Positions 34,879-47,074 of a DNA stretch of 64,000 bases are shown here, piece after piece (the stretch's first letter is position 1; each line of letters begins with the position of its first letter). The stretch spans positions 660,672 to 724,671 of the forward strand of contig JAPDOI010000364.1 in NCBI GenBank assembly GCA_029168955.1, given 5' to 3'. Source of the stretch: Aplectana chamaeleonis (taxonomy: Eukaryota > Nematoda > Chromadorea > Rhabditida > Cosmocercidae). The notes beneath the pieces are model-generated. The model did not search any database, was not told the origin of the DNA, and was given only the letters and a program-made list of their open reading frames with translations. A program made the translations under genes and the position numbers.

Positions 34879-35020
34879 CAAGCACGCCCATGCCGATCAT
34901 TTTCTCCGCAGGGCTACCATAACCATTCATGAACAAAATATGATAACGAACGATAACACACGCTCATAACAGCCTGCGGCGGTAGCCCTGCGGACAAAGT
35001 GATCGGCATGGGCGTGCTTG
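34879..35020. mobile_element. 142-bp TA-flanked foldback MITE inside the satellite (family O)
   Basis: Ends CAAGCACGCCCATGCCGATC and GATCGGCATGGGCGTGCTTG are perfect complements, bracketed by TA at 34877-34878 and 35021-35022. Arms pair for about 40 bp (on to CCGCAGGGCTACC). Satellite sequence resumes on both sides (CCCAAA / ACCCAAATGG), so it is an insertion into a pre-existing array. TA indicates a Tc1/mariner-type target. Confidence 0.9.
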
Positions 35021-35022
35021 TA

Positions 35023-38000
35023 ACCCAAATGGTTGTGCGCAGAACGCCGTAGAAAGTGTGGAGGACATCAGTGGGAGTGTGCAGGATGTCACGGAAAGTG
35101 TGCAGGACATCAGTGGAAGTGTGCAGGATGTCACAGAAAGTGTGCAGGACATCAGTGGGAGTGTGCAGGATGTAAGAGAAAGTGTGCAGGACATCAGTGG
35201 GAGTGTGCAGGATGTCACAGAACAGTGTGCAGGACATCAGTGGGAGTGTGCAGGATATCACAGAAAGTGTGCAGGACATCATTGGAAGTGTGCAGGATGT
35301 CACAGAAAGTGTGCAGGACATCAGTGGAAGTGTGCAGGATGTCACAGAAAGTGTGCAGGACATCAGTGGAAGTGTGCAGGATGTCACAGAAAGTGTGCAG
35401 GACATCAGTGGGAGTGTGCAGGATGTAAGAGAAAGTGTGCAGGACATCAGTGGGAGTGTGCAGGATGTCACAGAAAGTGTGCAGGACATCAGTGAGAGTG
35501 TGCAGGATGTCACAGAAAGTGTGCAGGACATCAGTGAGAGTGTGCAGGATGTCACAGAAAGTGTGCAGGACATCAGTGGGAGTGTGCAGGATGTCACAGA
35601 AAGTGTGCAGGACATCAGTGGGAGTGTGCAGGATGTCACAGAAAGTGTGCAGGACATCAGTGGGAGTGTGCAGAATGTCACAGAAAGTGGGCAGGACATC
35701 AGTGAGAGTGTGCAAGACAATAGTGGGAGTGTGCAGGACATTAGTGGGAGTGTGCAGGATGTCACAGAAAGTGTGCAGGACATTAGTGGGAGTGTGCAGG
35801 ATGTCACAGAATCTGCGCAGGACATCAGTGTGCAGGACATCAGTGGGAGTGTGCAGGATGTCACAGAAAGTGTGCAGGACATCAGTGGGAGTGTGCAGGA
35901 TGTCACAGAAAGTGTGCAGGACATCCCAGTGGGGAGTGTGCAGGATGTCACATGAGAAGTGTGCAGGACATCAGGTGAGAGTGTGTGCAGAGACATTAGT
36001 GGGAGTGTGCAGGATGTCACAGAAAGTGTGCAGGACATCAGTGAGAGTGTGCGAGACATTAGTGGGAGTGTGCAGGATGTCACAGAAAGTGTGCAGGACA
36101 TCAGTGAGAGTGTGCAGGACATTAGTGGGAGTGTGTGCCACAGAATGTGTGCAGGACATTAGTGGGAGCGTGCAGGACTTCATAGAAAGTGTGCAGGACA
36201 TCAGTGGGAGTGGACATGTGTAGGATGTCACAGAATGTGCAGGACATCAGTAGGAGTGTGCAGGATGTCACAGAAAGTGTGCAGGACATCAGTGGTAGTG
36301 TGCAAGACATTAGTGGGAGTGTGCAAGATGTCACAGAAAGTGTGCTGGACATCAGTGGGAGTGTGCAGGACATCAGTGTGAGTGTGCAGGATGTCACAGA
36401 AAGTGTGCAGGACATCAGTGGGAGCGTGCAGGATGTCACAGAAAGTGTGCAGGACATCAGAGGGAGTGTGCAGGACGTCATAGAAAGTGTGCAGGACATC
36501 AGTGGGAGTGTGCAAGACATTAGTGGGAGTGTGCAGGATGTCACAGAAAGTGTGCAGGACATCAGTGGGAGTGTGCAAGACATTAGTGGGAGTGTGCAGG
36601 ATGTCACAGAATCTGCGCAGGACATTAGAGGGAGCGTGCAGGACTTCATACAAAGTGTGCAGGACATCAGTGGGAATGTGCAGGATGTCACAGAATGTGC
36701 GCAGGCCAGCAGTTGGAGTGTGAAGGACGTTAGTGGGAGTGTGCAGGACGTCATAGAAAGTGAGCAGGACATCAGTGGGAGCGTGCAGGATGTCACAGAA
36801 AGTGTGCAGGACATCAGAGGGAGTGTGCAGGACGTCATAGAAAGTGTGCAGGACATCAGTGGGAGTGTGCAAGACATTAGTGGGAGTGTGCAGGATGTCA
36901 CAGAATCTGCGCAGGACATTAGTGGGAGCGTGCAGGACTTCATACAAAGAGTGCAGGACATCAGTGGGAATGTGCAGGATGTCACAGAATGTGCGCAGGC
37001 CAGCAGTTGGAGTGTGATGGACGTTAGTGGGAGTGTGCATGACGTCATAGAAAGTGAGCAGGACCTCAGTGGGAGCGTGCAGGATGTCACAGAAAGTGTG
37101 CAGGACATCAGTGGGAGTGTGCAGGACGTCATAGAAAGTGTGCAGGACATCAGTGGGAATGTGCAGGATGTCACAGAATGTGCGCAGGCCAGCAGTTGGA
37201 GTGTGATGGACGTTAGTGGGAGTGTGCATGACGTCATAGAAAGTGAGCAGGACCTCAGTGGGAGCGTGCAGGATGTCACAGAAAGTGTGCAGGACATCAG
37301 TGGGAGTGTGCAGGACGTCATAGAAAGTGTGCAGGACATCAGTGGGAGTGTGCAAGACATTAGTGGGAGTGTGCAGGATGTCACAGAATCTGCGCAGGAC
37401 ATTAGTGGGAGCTTGCAGGACTTCATACAAAGAGTGCAGGACATCTGTGGGAATGTGCAGGATGTCACAGAATGTGCGCAGGCCAGCAGTTGGAGTGTGA
37501 TGGACGTTAGTGGGAGTGTGCATGACGTCATAGAAAGTGAGCAGGACCTCAGTGGGAGCGGGCAGGTCGTCACAGAAAGTGTGCAGGACATCAGTGGGAG
37601 TGTGCAGGATGTCACAGAAAGTGTGCAGGACATCAGTGGGAGTGTGCAAGACATTAGTGGGAGTGTGCAGGATGTCACAGAAGGTGTGCAGGACATCAGT
37701 GGGAGTGTGCAATACATTAGTGGGAGTGTGCAGGATGTCACAGAATCTGCGCAGGACATTAGTGGGAGCGTGCAGGACTTCATACAAAGTGTGCAGGACA
37801 TCAGTGGGAATGTGCAGGATGTCACAGAATGTGCGCAGGCCAGCAGTTGGAGTGTGATGGACGTTAGTGGGAGTGTCAAGGACGTCATAGAAAGTGAGCA
37901 GGACATCAGTGGGAGCGTGCAGGATGTCACAGAAAGTGTGCAGGACATCAGTAGGAGTGTGCAGGACGTCATAGAAAGTGTGCAGGACATCAGTGGGAGT

Positions 38001-41000
38001 GTGCAGGATGTCACAGAAAGTGTGCAGGACATCAGTGGGAGTGTGCAAGACATTAGTGGGAGTGTGCGGGATGTCACAGAAAGTGTGCAGGGCATTAGTG
38101 GGAGCGTGCAGGACTTCATAGAAAGTGTGCAGGACATCGGTGGGAATGTGTGCAGGATGTCACAGAAATGTGCAGCAGGCCATCAGTTGGAGTGTGCAAT
38201 GGTCGTTAGTGGGAGTATCCAGGACGTCATAGAAAGTGAGCAGGACATCAGTGGGAGTGTGCAGGATGTCACAGAAAGTGTGCAGGACATCAGTGGGAGT
38301 GTGCAGGATGTCACAGAAAGTGTGCAGGACATCAGTGGGAGTGTGCAGGATGTCACAGAAAGTGTGCAGGACATCAGTGGGAGTGTGCAGGATGTCACAG
38401 AAAGTGTGCAGGACATCAGTGGGAGTGTGCAGGATGTCACAGAAAGTGTGCAGGACATCAGTGAGAGTGTGCGAGACATTAGTGGGAGTGTGCAGGATGT
38501 CACAGAAAGTGTGCAGGACATCAGTGAGAGTGTGCGAGACATTAGTGGGAGTGTGCCACAGAATGTGTGCAGGACATTAGTGGGAGCGTGCAGGACTTCA
38601 TAGAAAGTGTGCAGGACATCAATGGGAATGTGTAGGATGTCACAGAATGTGCGCAGGACATCAGTAGGAGTGTGCAGGATGTCACAGAAAGTGTGCAGGA
38701 CATCAGTGGGAGTGTGCAGGACATTAGTGGGAGTGTGCAGGATGTCACAGAAAGTGTGCAGGACATCAGTGTTAGTGTGCAAGACGTTAGTGGGAGTGTG
38801 CAGGATGTCACAGAAAGTGTGCTGGACATCAGTGGGAGTGTGCAAGACATTAGTGGGAGTGTGCAGGATGTCACAGAATCTGCGCAGGACATTAGTGGGA
38901 GCTTGCAGGACTTCATACAAAGTGTGCAGGACATCAGTGGGAATGTGCAGGATGTCACAGAATGTGCGCAGGCCAGCAGTTGGAGTGTGATGGACGTTAG
39001 TGGGAGTGTGCAGGACGTCATAGAAAGTGAGCAGGACCTCAGTGGGAGCGTGCAGGATGTCACAGAAAGTGTGCAGGACATCAGCGGGAGTGTGCAGGAC
39101 GTCATAGAAAGTGTGCAGGACATCAGTGGAAGTGTGCAGGATGTCACAGAAAGTGTGCAGGACATCAGTGGGAGTGTGCAAGACATTAGTGGGAGTATGC
39201 AGGATGTCACAGAAAGTGTGCAGGACATCAGTGGGAGTGTGCAATACATTAGTGGGAGTGTGCAGGATGTCACAGAATCTGCGCAGGACATTAGTGGGAG
39301 CGTGCAGGACTTCATACAAAGTGTGCAGGACATCAGTGGGAATGTGCAGGATGTCACAGAATGTGCGCAGGCCAGCAGTTGGAGTGTGATGGACGTTAGT
39401 GGGAGTGTGCAGGACGTCATAGAAAGTGAGCAGGACATCAGTGGGAGCGTGCAGGATGTCACAGAAAGTGTGCAGGACATCAGTAGGAGTGTGCAGGACG
39501 TCATAGAAAGTGTGCAGGACATCAGTGGGAGTGTGCAGGATGTCACAGAAAGTGTGCAGGACATCAGTGGGAGTGTGCAAGACATTAGTGGGAGTGTGCA
39601 GGATGTCACAGAATCTGCGCAGGACATTAGTGGGAGCGTGCAGGACTTCATACAAAGTGTGCAGGACATCAGTGGGAATGTGCAGGATGTCACAGAATGT
39701 GCGCAGGCCAGCAGTTGGAGTGTGAAGGACGTTAGTGGGAGTGTGCAGGACGTCATAGAAAGTGAGCAGGACATCAGTGGGAGCGTGCAGGATGTCACAG
39801 AAAGTGTGCAGGACATCAGTAGGAGTGTGCAGGACGTCATAGAAAGTGAGCAGGACATCAGTGGGAGCGTACAGGATGTCACAGAAAGTGTGCAGGACAT
39901 CAGTGGGAGTGTGCAGGATGTCACAGAAAGTGTGCAGGACATCAGTGGGAGTGTGCAGGATGTCACAGAAAGTGTGCAGGACATCAGTGGGAGTGTGCAG
40001 GATGTCACAGAAAGTGTGCAGGACATCAGTGGGAGTGTGCAGGATGTCACAGAAAGTGTGCAGGACATCAGTGAGAGTGTGCGAGACATTAGTGGGAGTG
40101 TGCATGATGTCACAGAAAGTGTGCAGGACATCAGTGAGAGTGTGCGAGACATTAGTGGGAGTGTGCAGGATGTCACAGAAAGTGTGCAGGACATCAGTGA
40201 GAGTGTGCGAGACATTAGTGGGAGTGTGCCACAGAATGTGTGCAGGACATTAGTGGGAGCGTGCAGGACTTCATAGAAAGTGTGCAGGACATCAATGGGA
40301 ATGTGTAGGATGTCACAGAATGTGCGCAGGACATCAGTAGGAGTGTGCAGGATGTCACAGAAAGTGTGCAGGACATCAGTGGTAGTGTGCAAGACATTAG
40401 TGGGAGTGTGCAGGATGTCACAGAATGTGCGCAGGCCAGCAGTTGGAGTGTGATGGACGTTAGTGGGAGTGTGCATGACGTCATAGAAAGTGAGCAGGAC
40501 CTCAGTGGGAGCGTGCAGGATGTCACAGAAAGTGTGCAGGACATCAGTGGGAGTGTGCAGGATGTCACAGAAAGTGTGCAGGACATCAGTGGGAGTGTGC
40601 AAGACATTAGTGGGAGTGTGCAGGATGTCACAGAAGGTGTGCAGGACATCAGTGGGAGTGTGCAATACATTAGTGGGAGTGTGCAGGATGTCACAGAATC
40701 TGCGCAGGACATTAGAGGGGGCGTGCAGGACTTCATACAAAGTGTGCAGGGCATCAGTGGGAATGTGCAGGATGTCACAGAATGTGCGCAGGCCATCAGT
40801 TGGTGTGTGAAGGACGTTAGTGGGAGTGTGCAGGACGTTATAGAAAGTGAGCAGGACATCAGTGGGAGCGTGCAGGATGCCACAGAAAGTGTGCAGGACA
40901 TCAGTGGGAGTGTGCATGACGTCATATAAAGTGTGCAGGACATCGGTGGGAGTGTGCAGGATGTCACAGAATGTGCGCAGGACACTAGTGGGAGCGTGCA

Positions 41001-44000
41001 AGACATTAGTGGGAGTGTGCAGGATGTCACAGAATCTGCGCAGGGCATTAGTGGGAGCGTGCAGGACTTCATAGAAAGTGTGCAGGACATCGGTGGGAAT
41101 GTGCAGGATGTCACAGAATGTGCGCAGGCCATCAGTTGGAGTGTGAAGGTCGTTAGTGGGAGTGTGCAGGACGTCATAGAAAGTGAGCAGGACATCAGTG
41201 GGAGCGTGCAGGATGTCACAGAAAGTGTGCAGGACATCAGTGGGAGTGTGCAGGATGTCACAGAAAGTGTGCAGGACATCAGTGGGAGTGTGCAGGATGT
41301 CACAGAAAGTGTGCAGGACATCAGTGGGAGTGTGCAGGATGTCACAGAAAGTGTGCAGGACATCAGTGGGAGTGTGCAGGATGTCACAGAAAGTGTGCAG
41401 GACATCAGTGAGAGTGTGCGAGACATTAGTGGGAGTGTGCAGGATGTCACAGAAAGTGTGCAGGACATCAGTGAGAGTGTGCGAGACATTAGTGGGAGTG
41501 TGCAGGATGTCACAGAAAGTGTGCAGGACATCAGTGAGAGTGTGCGAGACATTAGTGGGAGTGTGCCACAGAATGTGCGCAGGACATTAGTGGGAGCGTG
41601 CAGGACTTCATAGAAAGTGTGCAGGACATCAGTGGGAATGTGTAGGATGTCACAGAATGTGCGCAGGACATCAGTGGGAGTGTGCAGGATGTCACAGAAA
41701 GTGTGCAGGACATCAGTGGGAGTGTGCAAGACATTAGTGGGAGTGTGCAGGATGTCACAGAAAGTGTGCAGGACATCAGTGGGAGTGTGCAAGACATTAG
41801 TGGGAGTGTGCAGGATGTCACAGAATCTGCGCAGGACATTAGTGGGAGCTTGCAGGACTTCATACAAAGTGTGCAGGACATCAGTGGGAATGTGCAGCAG
41901 GATGTCACAGAATGTGCGCAGGCCAGCAGTTGGAGTGTGATGGACGTTAGTGGGAGTGTGCAGGACGTCATAGAAAGTGAGCAGGACCTCCCAGTGGGAG
42001 CGTGCAGGATGTCACAGAAAGTGTGCAGGACATCAGCGGGAGTGTGCAGGACGTCATAGAAAGTGTGCAGGACATCAGTGGAAGTGTGCAGGATGTCACA
42101 GAAAGTGTGCAGGGACATCCAGTGGGAGTGTGCAAGACATTGAGTGGGAGTGTGCAGGATGTCACCCAAGAAAGTGTGCAGGACATCAGTGGGAGTGTGC
42201 AATACATTAGTGGGAGTGTGCAGGATGTCACAGAGATCTGCGCAGGACATTTAGTGGGAGGCGTGCAGGACTTCATACAAAGTGTGCAGGACATCAGTGG
42301 GAATGTGCAGGATGTCTGGGACAGAATGTGCGCAGGCCAGCGGTTGGAGTGTGATGGACGTTAGTGGGAGTGTGCAGGACGTCATAGAAAGTGAGCAGGA
42401 CATCAGTGGGAGCGTGCAGGATGTCACAGAGAAAGTGTGCAGGACATCAGTAGGAGTGTGCAGGACGTCATAGAAAGTGCGCAGGACATCAGTGGGAGTG
42501 TGCAGGATGTCACAGAAAGTGTGCAGGACATCAGTGGGAGTGTGCAGGATGTCACAGAATCTGCGCAGGACATTAGTGGGAGCGTGCAGGACTTCATACA
42601 AAGTGTGCAGGACATCAGTGGGAATGTGCAGGATGTCACAGAATGTGCGCAGGCCATCAGTTGGAGTGTGATGGACGTTAGTGGGAGTGGGCAGGACGTC
42701 ATAGAAAGTGTGCAGGACATCAGTGGGAGTGTGCAGGATGTCACAGAAAGTGTGCAGGACATCAGTGGGAGTGTGCAGGACGTCATAGAAAGTGAGCAGG
42801 ACATCAGTGGGAGCGTGCAGGATGTCACAGAAAGTGTGCAGGACATCAGTGGGAGTGTGCAGGATGTCACAGAAAGTGTGCAGGACATCAGTGGGAGTGT
42901 GCAGGATGTCACAGAAAGTGTGCAGGACATCAGTGGGAGTGTGCAGGATGTCACAGAAAGTGTGCAGGACATCAGTGGGAGTGTGCAGGATGTCACAGAA
43001 TGTGCGCAGGACATCAGTGAGAGTGTGCGAGACATTAGTGGGAGTGTGCAGGACGTCACAGAAAGTGTGCAGGACATCAGTGGGAGTGTGCAGGACGTCA
43101 TAGAAAGTGTGCAGGACATCAGTGGGAGTGTGCAGGATGTCACAGAAAGTGTGCAGGACATCAGTGGGAGTGTGCGAGGCATTAGTGGGGTGTGCATGAT
43201 GTCACAGAATGTGTGCAGGACATCAGTGGGAGACATTAGTGGGAGTGGGCAGGACGTCATAGAAAGTGTGCAGGACATCAATGGGAATGTGTAGGATGTC
43301 ACAGAATGTGCGCAGGACATCAGTAGGAGTGTGCAGGATGTCACAGAAAGTGTGCAGGACATCAGTGGTAGTGTGCAAGACATTAGTGGGAGTGTGCAGG
43401 ATGTCACAGAAAGTGTGCTGGACATCAGTGGGAGTGTGCAAGACATTAGTGGGAGTGTGCAGGATGTCACAGAATCTGCGCAGGACATTAGTGGGAGCTT
43501 GCAGGACTTCATACAAAGTGTGCAGGACATCAGTGGGAATGTGCAGGATGTCACAGAATGTGCGCAGGCCAGCAGTTGGAGTGTGATGGACGTTAGTGGG
43601 AGTGTGCAGGACGTCATAGAAAGTGAGCAGGACCTCAGTGGGAGCGTGCAGGATGTCACAGAAAGTGTGCAGGACATCAGTGGGAGTGTGCAGGACGTCA
43701 TAGAAAGTGTGCAGGACATCAGTGGGAGTGTGCAGGATGTCACAGAAAGTGTGCAGGACATCAGTGGGAGTGTGCAAGACATTAGTGGGAGTGTGCAGGA
43801 TGTCACAGAAAGTGTGCAGGACATCAGTGGGAGTGTGCAATACATTAGTGGGAGTGTGCAGGATGTCACAGAATCTGCGCAGGACATTAGTGGGAGCGTG
43901 CAGGACTTCATACAAAGTGTGCAGGACATCAGTGGGAATGTGCAGGATGTCACAGAATGTGCGCAGGCCAGCAGTTGGAGTGTGAAGGACGTTAGTGGGA

Positions 44001-44478
44001 GTGTGCAGGACGTCATAGAAAGTGAGCAGGACATCAGTGGGAGCGTGCAGGATGTCACATAGAGTGTGCAGGACATCAGTAGGAGTGTGCAGGACGTCAT
44101 AGAAAGTGTGCAGGACATCAGTGGGAGTGTGCAGGATGTCACAGAAAGTGTGCAGGACATCAGTGGGAGTGTGCAAGACATTAGTGGGAGTGTGCAGGAT
44201 GTCACAGAATCTGCGCAGGACATTAGTGGGAGCGTGCAGGACTTCATACAAAGTGTGCAGGACATCAGTGGGAATGTGCAGGATGTCATAGAATGTGCGC
44301 AGGCCAGCAGTTGGAGTGTGAAGGACGTTAGTGGGAGTGTGCACGACGTCATAGAAAGTGAGCAGGACATCAGTGGGAGTGTGCAGGACGTCATAGAAAG
44401 TGTGCAGGACATCAGTGGGAGTGTGCAGGATGTCACAGAAAGTGTGCAGACATCAGTGGGAGCGTGCAGGACGTCATA
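35023..44478 (+). repeat. 42-bp satellite, type B (main part of array 2)
   Basis: About 225 units made of two 21-bp halves, GTGTGCAGGACATCAGTG(GGA) and GTGTGCAGGATGTCACAG(AAA). The first ~35 bp are still type A, then the array changes to type B near 35060. Higher-order repeats are exact multiples of the unit. A GCAGGCCAGCAGTTGGAG variant recurs at spacings of 336 bp (8 units) and 399 bp (19 halves). A unit with a 7-bp deletion (GTGTGCCACAG) recurs 1673 and 1337 bp apart, that is 40 and 32 units minus 7. Long open frames run on both strands but are broken by recurrent stops and frameshifts. I do not call them genes. Confidence 0.95.
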
Positions 44479-44481
44479 GAT

Positions 44482-44493
44482 GGGGGGGGGGGG
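44482..44493. repeat. G12 homopolymer at the array end
   Basis: A run of 12 G marks the right end of array 2, after which satellite sequence stops. Confidence 0.8.
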
Positions 44494-44579
44494 ATGAGGG
44501 CAGGGCATCAGTGGGTTTGCTTTGAATTAACACCACCAGGCATACACCATGTTAGAAAGGAAACCTTTAGGAAAAATAA

Positions 44580-45292
44580 ATGAAATTCCTGAAAGTTTAG
44601 GTACCTGGCAAAAGAGAAGATTTGGCATGGCCATTTTTTCGAAAAATTAGAAATATACTCAGTTAAAAGAAAAGGGGAAGGAGTAAAGAAAAATGAAAAA
44701 AGTTTTGAAATATTCCCAAGAACGATTTGGCGTAGAATAATTCGTTTTTGGGAAATGTAGTGAAAATAGTTGAAAGTATGATTTGGCAGTCGAGTTTGAA
44801 CCGACCATTGATAAGAGTTGTGCAAAATGAGAGGCTCGCATTGTATAAGCTTATCCGTAGAGACATATCGAAGCAGAAATCACACGTGATAAAGGCCAAG
44901 CAGTAAAAGCTCGTTCGGCAGCTGGAATGCCGCGGTCTTCACGTATTAAGTGAAGTAAAATCAACTGTTTGTTCCATATCACGCGTTATTTTGCTTTGAT
45001 ATGTTCTACGGATAAACGCCTTATACAATGCGAGCTCTCATTTTTGCACAACTCTCTTATCAATAGTTGGTTCAAACTCGACTGCCAAATCATACTTTCC
45101 AACTATTTCACTACATTTTCCCAAAAAACGAGATATTCTACGCCAAATCGTTCTCCAGAAGATATTGTTCAAAACTTCGATTTTCTTTACCTTCCCCTTT
45201 TACCTGAGCCTATATTTCTAATTTTTTCGAAAAATAACTGGCCATGCCAAATCTTCACTTTGCCAGGAACCTAAACTTTCAGAGAATTGAAA
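44580..45292. repeat. Large foldback family K, ~310-330-bp arms
   Basis: Ends CTGAAAGTTTAGGTACCTGG and CCAGGAACCTAAACTTTCAG are complementary. Pairing continues through AATCTT(C/T)..TTTGGCATGGCCA, CGAAAAATTAGAAATATA, TGTAGTGAAA and GTTTGAACCGACCATTGATA blocks. The loop is about 65 bp near 44930. A single arm of this family lies at 21555-21835. No coding capacity. Confidence 0.8.
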
Positions 45293-45656
45293 TTTTCGAT
45301 TCGACTTGATTCACTAAGTTCATCATTTGTGGCCTTGAAGAGGGCCGATGGGTAGGCTAAGAAAGCCAGTTTGAGTTCACTTGCGCCCATTCCCTGTCGC
45401 TGGCAGATGGCTGGATGGGATGCTGGCCGAGGACAACAACAAAGATGTAGGGTGCCACAAATGAGACGGGGGTGAAGTGACCAGCAGAGCTCTTTGTATT
45501 GCTGCTGCCTTGGAAATTGCAAGAAGAAAGAGATTGCGTTTGATGGGGAGGGTTTAGAGGGCAAACGCACGGGGATCGCAAACAGTGGACGCCGAGCCCC
45601 TTTTTCTATGAAAGTGGTAGTTACTGTCGTTCTCGAGGTCAGTACGGTCTGGATTT
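45293..45656. other. Non-coding stretch with overlapping open frames
   Basis: Both strands are open for more than 100 codons across parts of 45271-45847. With no splice signals, start context or motif to choose between them, I do not call either. Confidence 0.3.
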
Positions 45657-45785
45657 GTGGACTATGGCTTTTGCATCCATGCAGAAACGTGATAATCGTG
45701 CTGAGACCACTCGATCCCGACACGATTCACCTTTCTCCCAGCACGATTATCACGAGTCGCATGATGCAGCCAGCAGCCGTAGTCC
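45657..45785. repeat. Foldback with perfect 16-bp inner stem
   Basis: CGTGATAATCGTGCTG and CAGCACGATTATCACG pair perfectly around a ~33-bp loop. Weaker pairing extends outward (TGGACTA(T/C)GGCT). Probably a small foldback element. Confidence 0.65.
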
Positions 45786-46784
45786 ACGGCAATTGCGGAC
45801 TGGGATTTGGCTCCGAGAACAGTAGGACCAGTATCTGCTGCTTTTAAAATTTTTACTAGTTCAGAACAAAACCCAACAAGGGCTATACCAATGGTTAGCT
45901 CTCAGCACGCCAGGATCACAGTATCACTCTAGTTCCGCTCCAAGTTGACTTCTATGCGAGTTTTACGAAAAATACGCTAAAACAGGACCTCGCGCCTTCT
46001 GACCCAAATCCCAGAGCGGTATTGTATTGTCCTAAGACCCTGGCCAGCCTTCTCATCCACTTCAATGTTTCGCCCACACTCGGTTCCCAACCGCCAACCA
46101 CTTTGGAAAAAACGGAAACGTTTCAAATTAACTTTAGTACCTTGACCCAAATCCCAACGTTCTAATCTTTATCCGGAGAAATTGAAGAACGGCGCTCGAA
46201 TTTTGCGCCTTTTTACCGAAAGCCTATTCGCCTCGAGCAGTGGCACTGCGCATTCATCGTACATAAGTCAAATGGGCCGGAAAGCAACAATCCCTCTTTA
46301 GAGACATTTGCAACAAACCCATTCCCCGTCGAAAAAATGCTGCGAATTAAGTCGTGTAAAGGTCTTTGGACTGGGGCTTGCCGATGACAACGACGCGCTG
46401 AATGCAGCGGATTTCCACCGCACGCATCGTATTCCAGCCAGCCGAGCTGGTCAGAAGCCTCCTTTGTTTTCTGCGTATTCGACCAGCAAACCCGAAATGG
46501 CCCAAAAGCAAGGTCAGCAAAAATTTAGAGAAGGTTTTCCGGGAGGACCCGCTAGGAACAAGAACCAGCTGAGCACCGTCTGGTGGTTTCGTAAGCTCCT
46601 TTTTTTCTGAAGAAATTTTCCTCGAAATCCAAGATTGCGGTATTCACAGCAGTGTCCCCACAGTGGCTGCGGCGTGTCATCACGGCACTCGCTGCATTCA
46701 CGGCGCGCATAAGATGATTGACGCGGCTCGTCTTGTAAGAAAGCGTGGACGGTGGCTAAGAAACGCATGGGCGATGGTAACACA
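45786..46784. other. Non-coding kilobase
   Basis: Unique-looking, mixed composition. No splice-bounded coding stretch recognised. Confidence 0.3.
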
Positions 46785-46945
46785 TCTCTGGGTGGTAATC
46801 GTAACGTTTCCCAGCCCCGGAAGAGGCAACGGGGAGGAACGGTGTGCGTGACTGGACGAAACACCGCTCTTGTCCAGTCATGCACTTCGCTCCTCCCCGT
46901 TTCACCCGCCTCTCCTGAGGTTGGGAAACATTACAGCCACCACCA
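46785..46945. repeat. Foldback, ~75-80-bp imperfect arms
   Basis: Left GTTTCCCAGCC, ACGGGGAGGA and GTGACTGGAC pair with right GTCCAGTCATGCAC, TCCTCCCCGT and GGTTGGGAAAC around a centre near 46868. Confidence 0.65.
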
Positions 46946-47074
46946 CACTTATCAGTATAATACGACATGAGCTGGAGCGTACGTATGGGATTAAATAGCT
47001 CAAAGGACGTCGTTTTTTTGCGATTTTCGTACGTTACCTGCTCGTGACTAACCCGGGTCCGCATCGACCCTTAA

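Noticed and set aside
35023..44478. CRISPR-like regular repeats
   Set aside because: The repeats are contiguous 21-bp halves without unique spacers, in a eukaryotic context.
34914..44508. Long open frames on both strands of array 2 (up to about 800 codons)
   Set aside because: They overlap on both strands and in several frames. Recurrent units carry stops and a 7-bp frameshift. Best explained as satellite.
45271..45847. Overlapping 100-150-codon frames on both strands
   Set aside because: Mutually overlapping, partly built over a foldback, with no evidence to prefer either.
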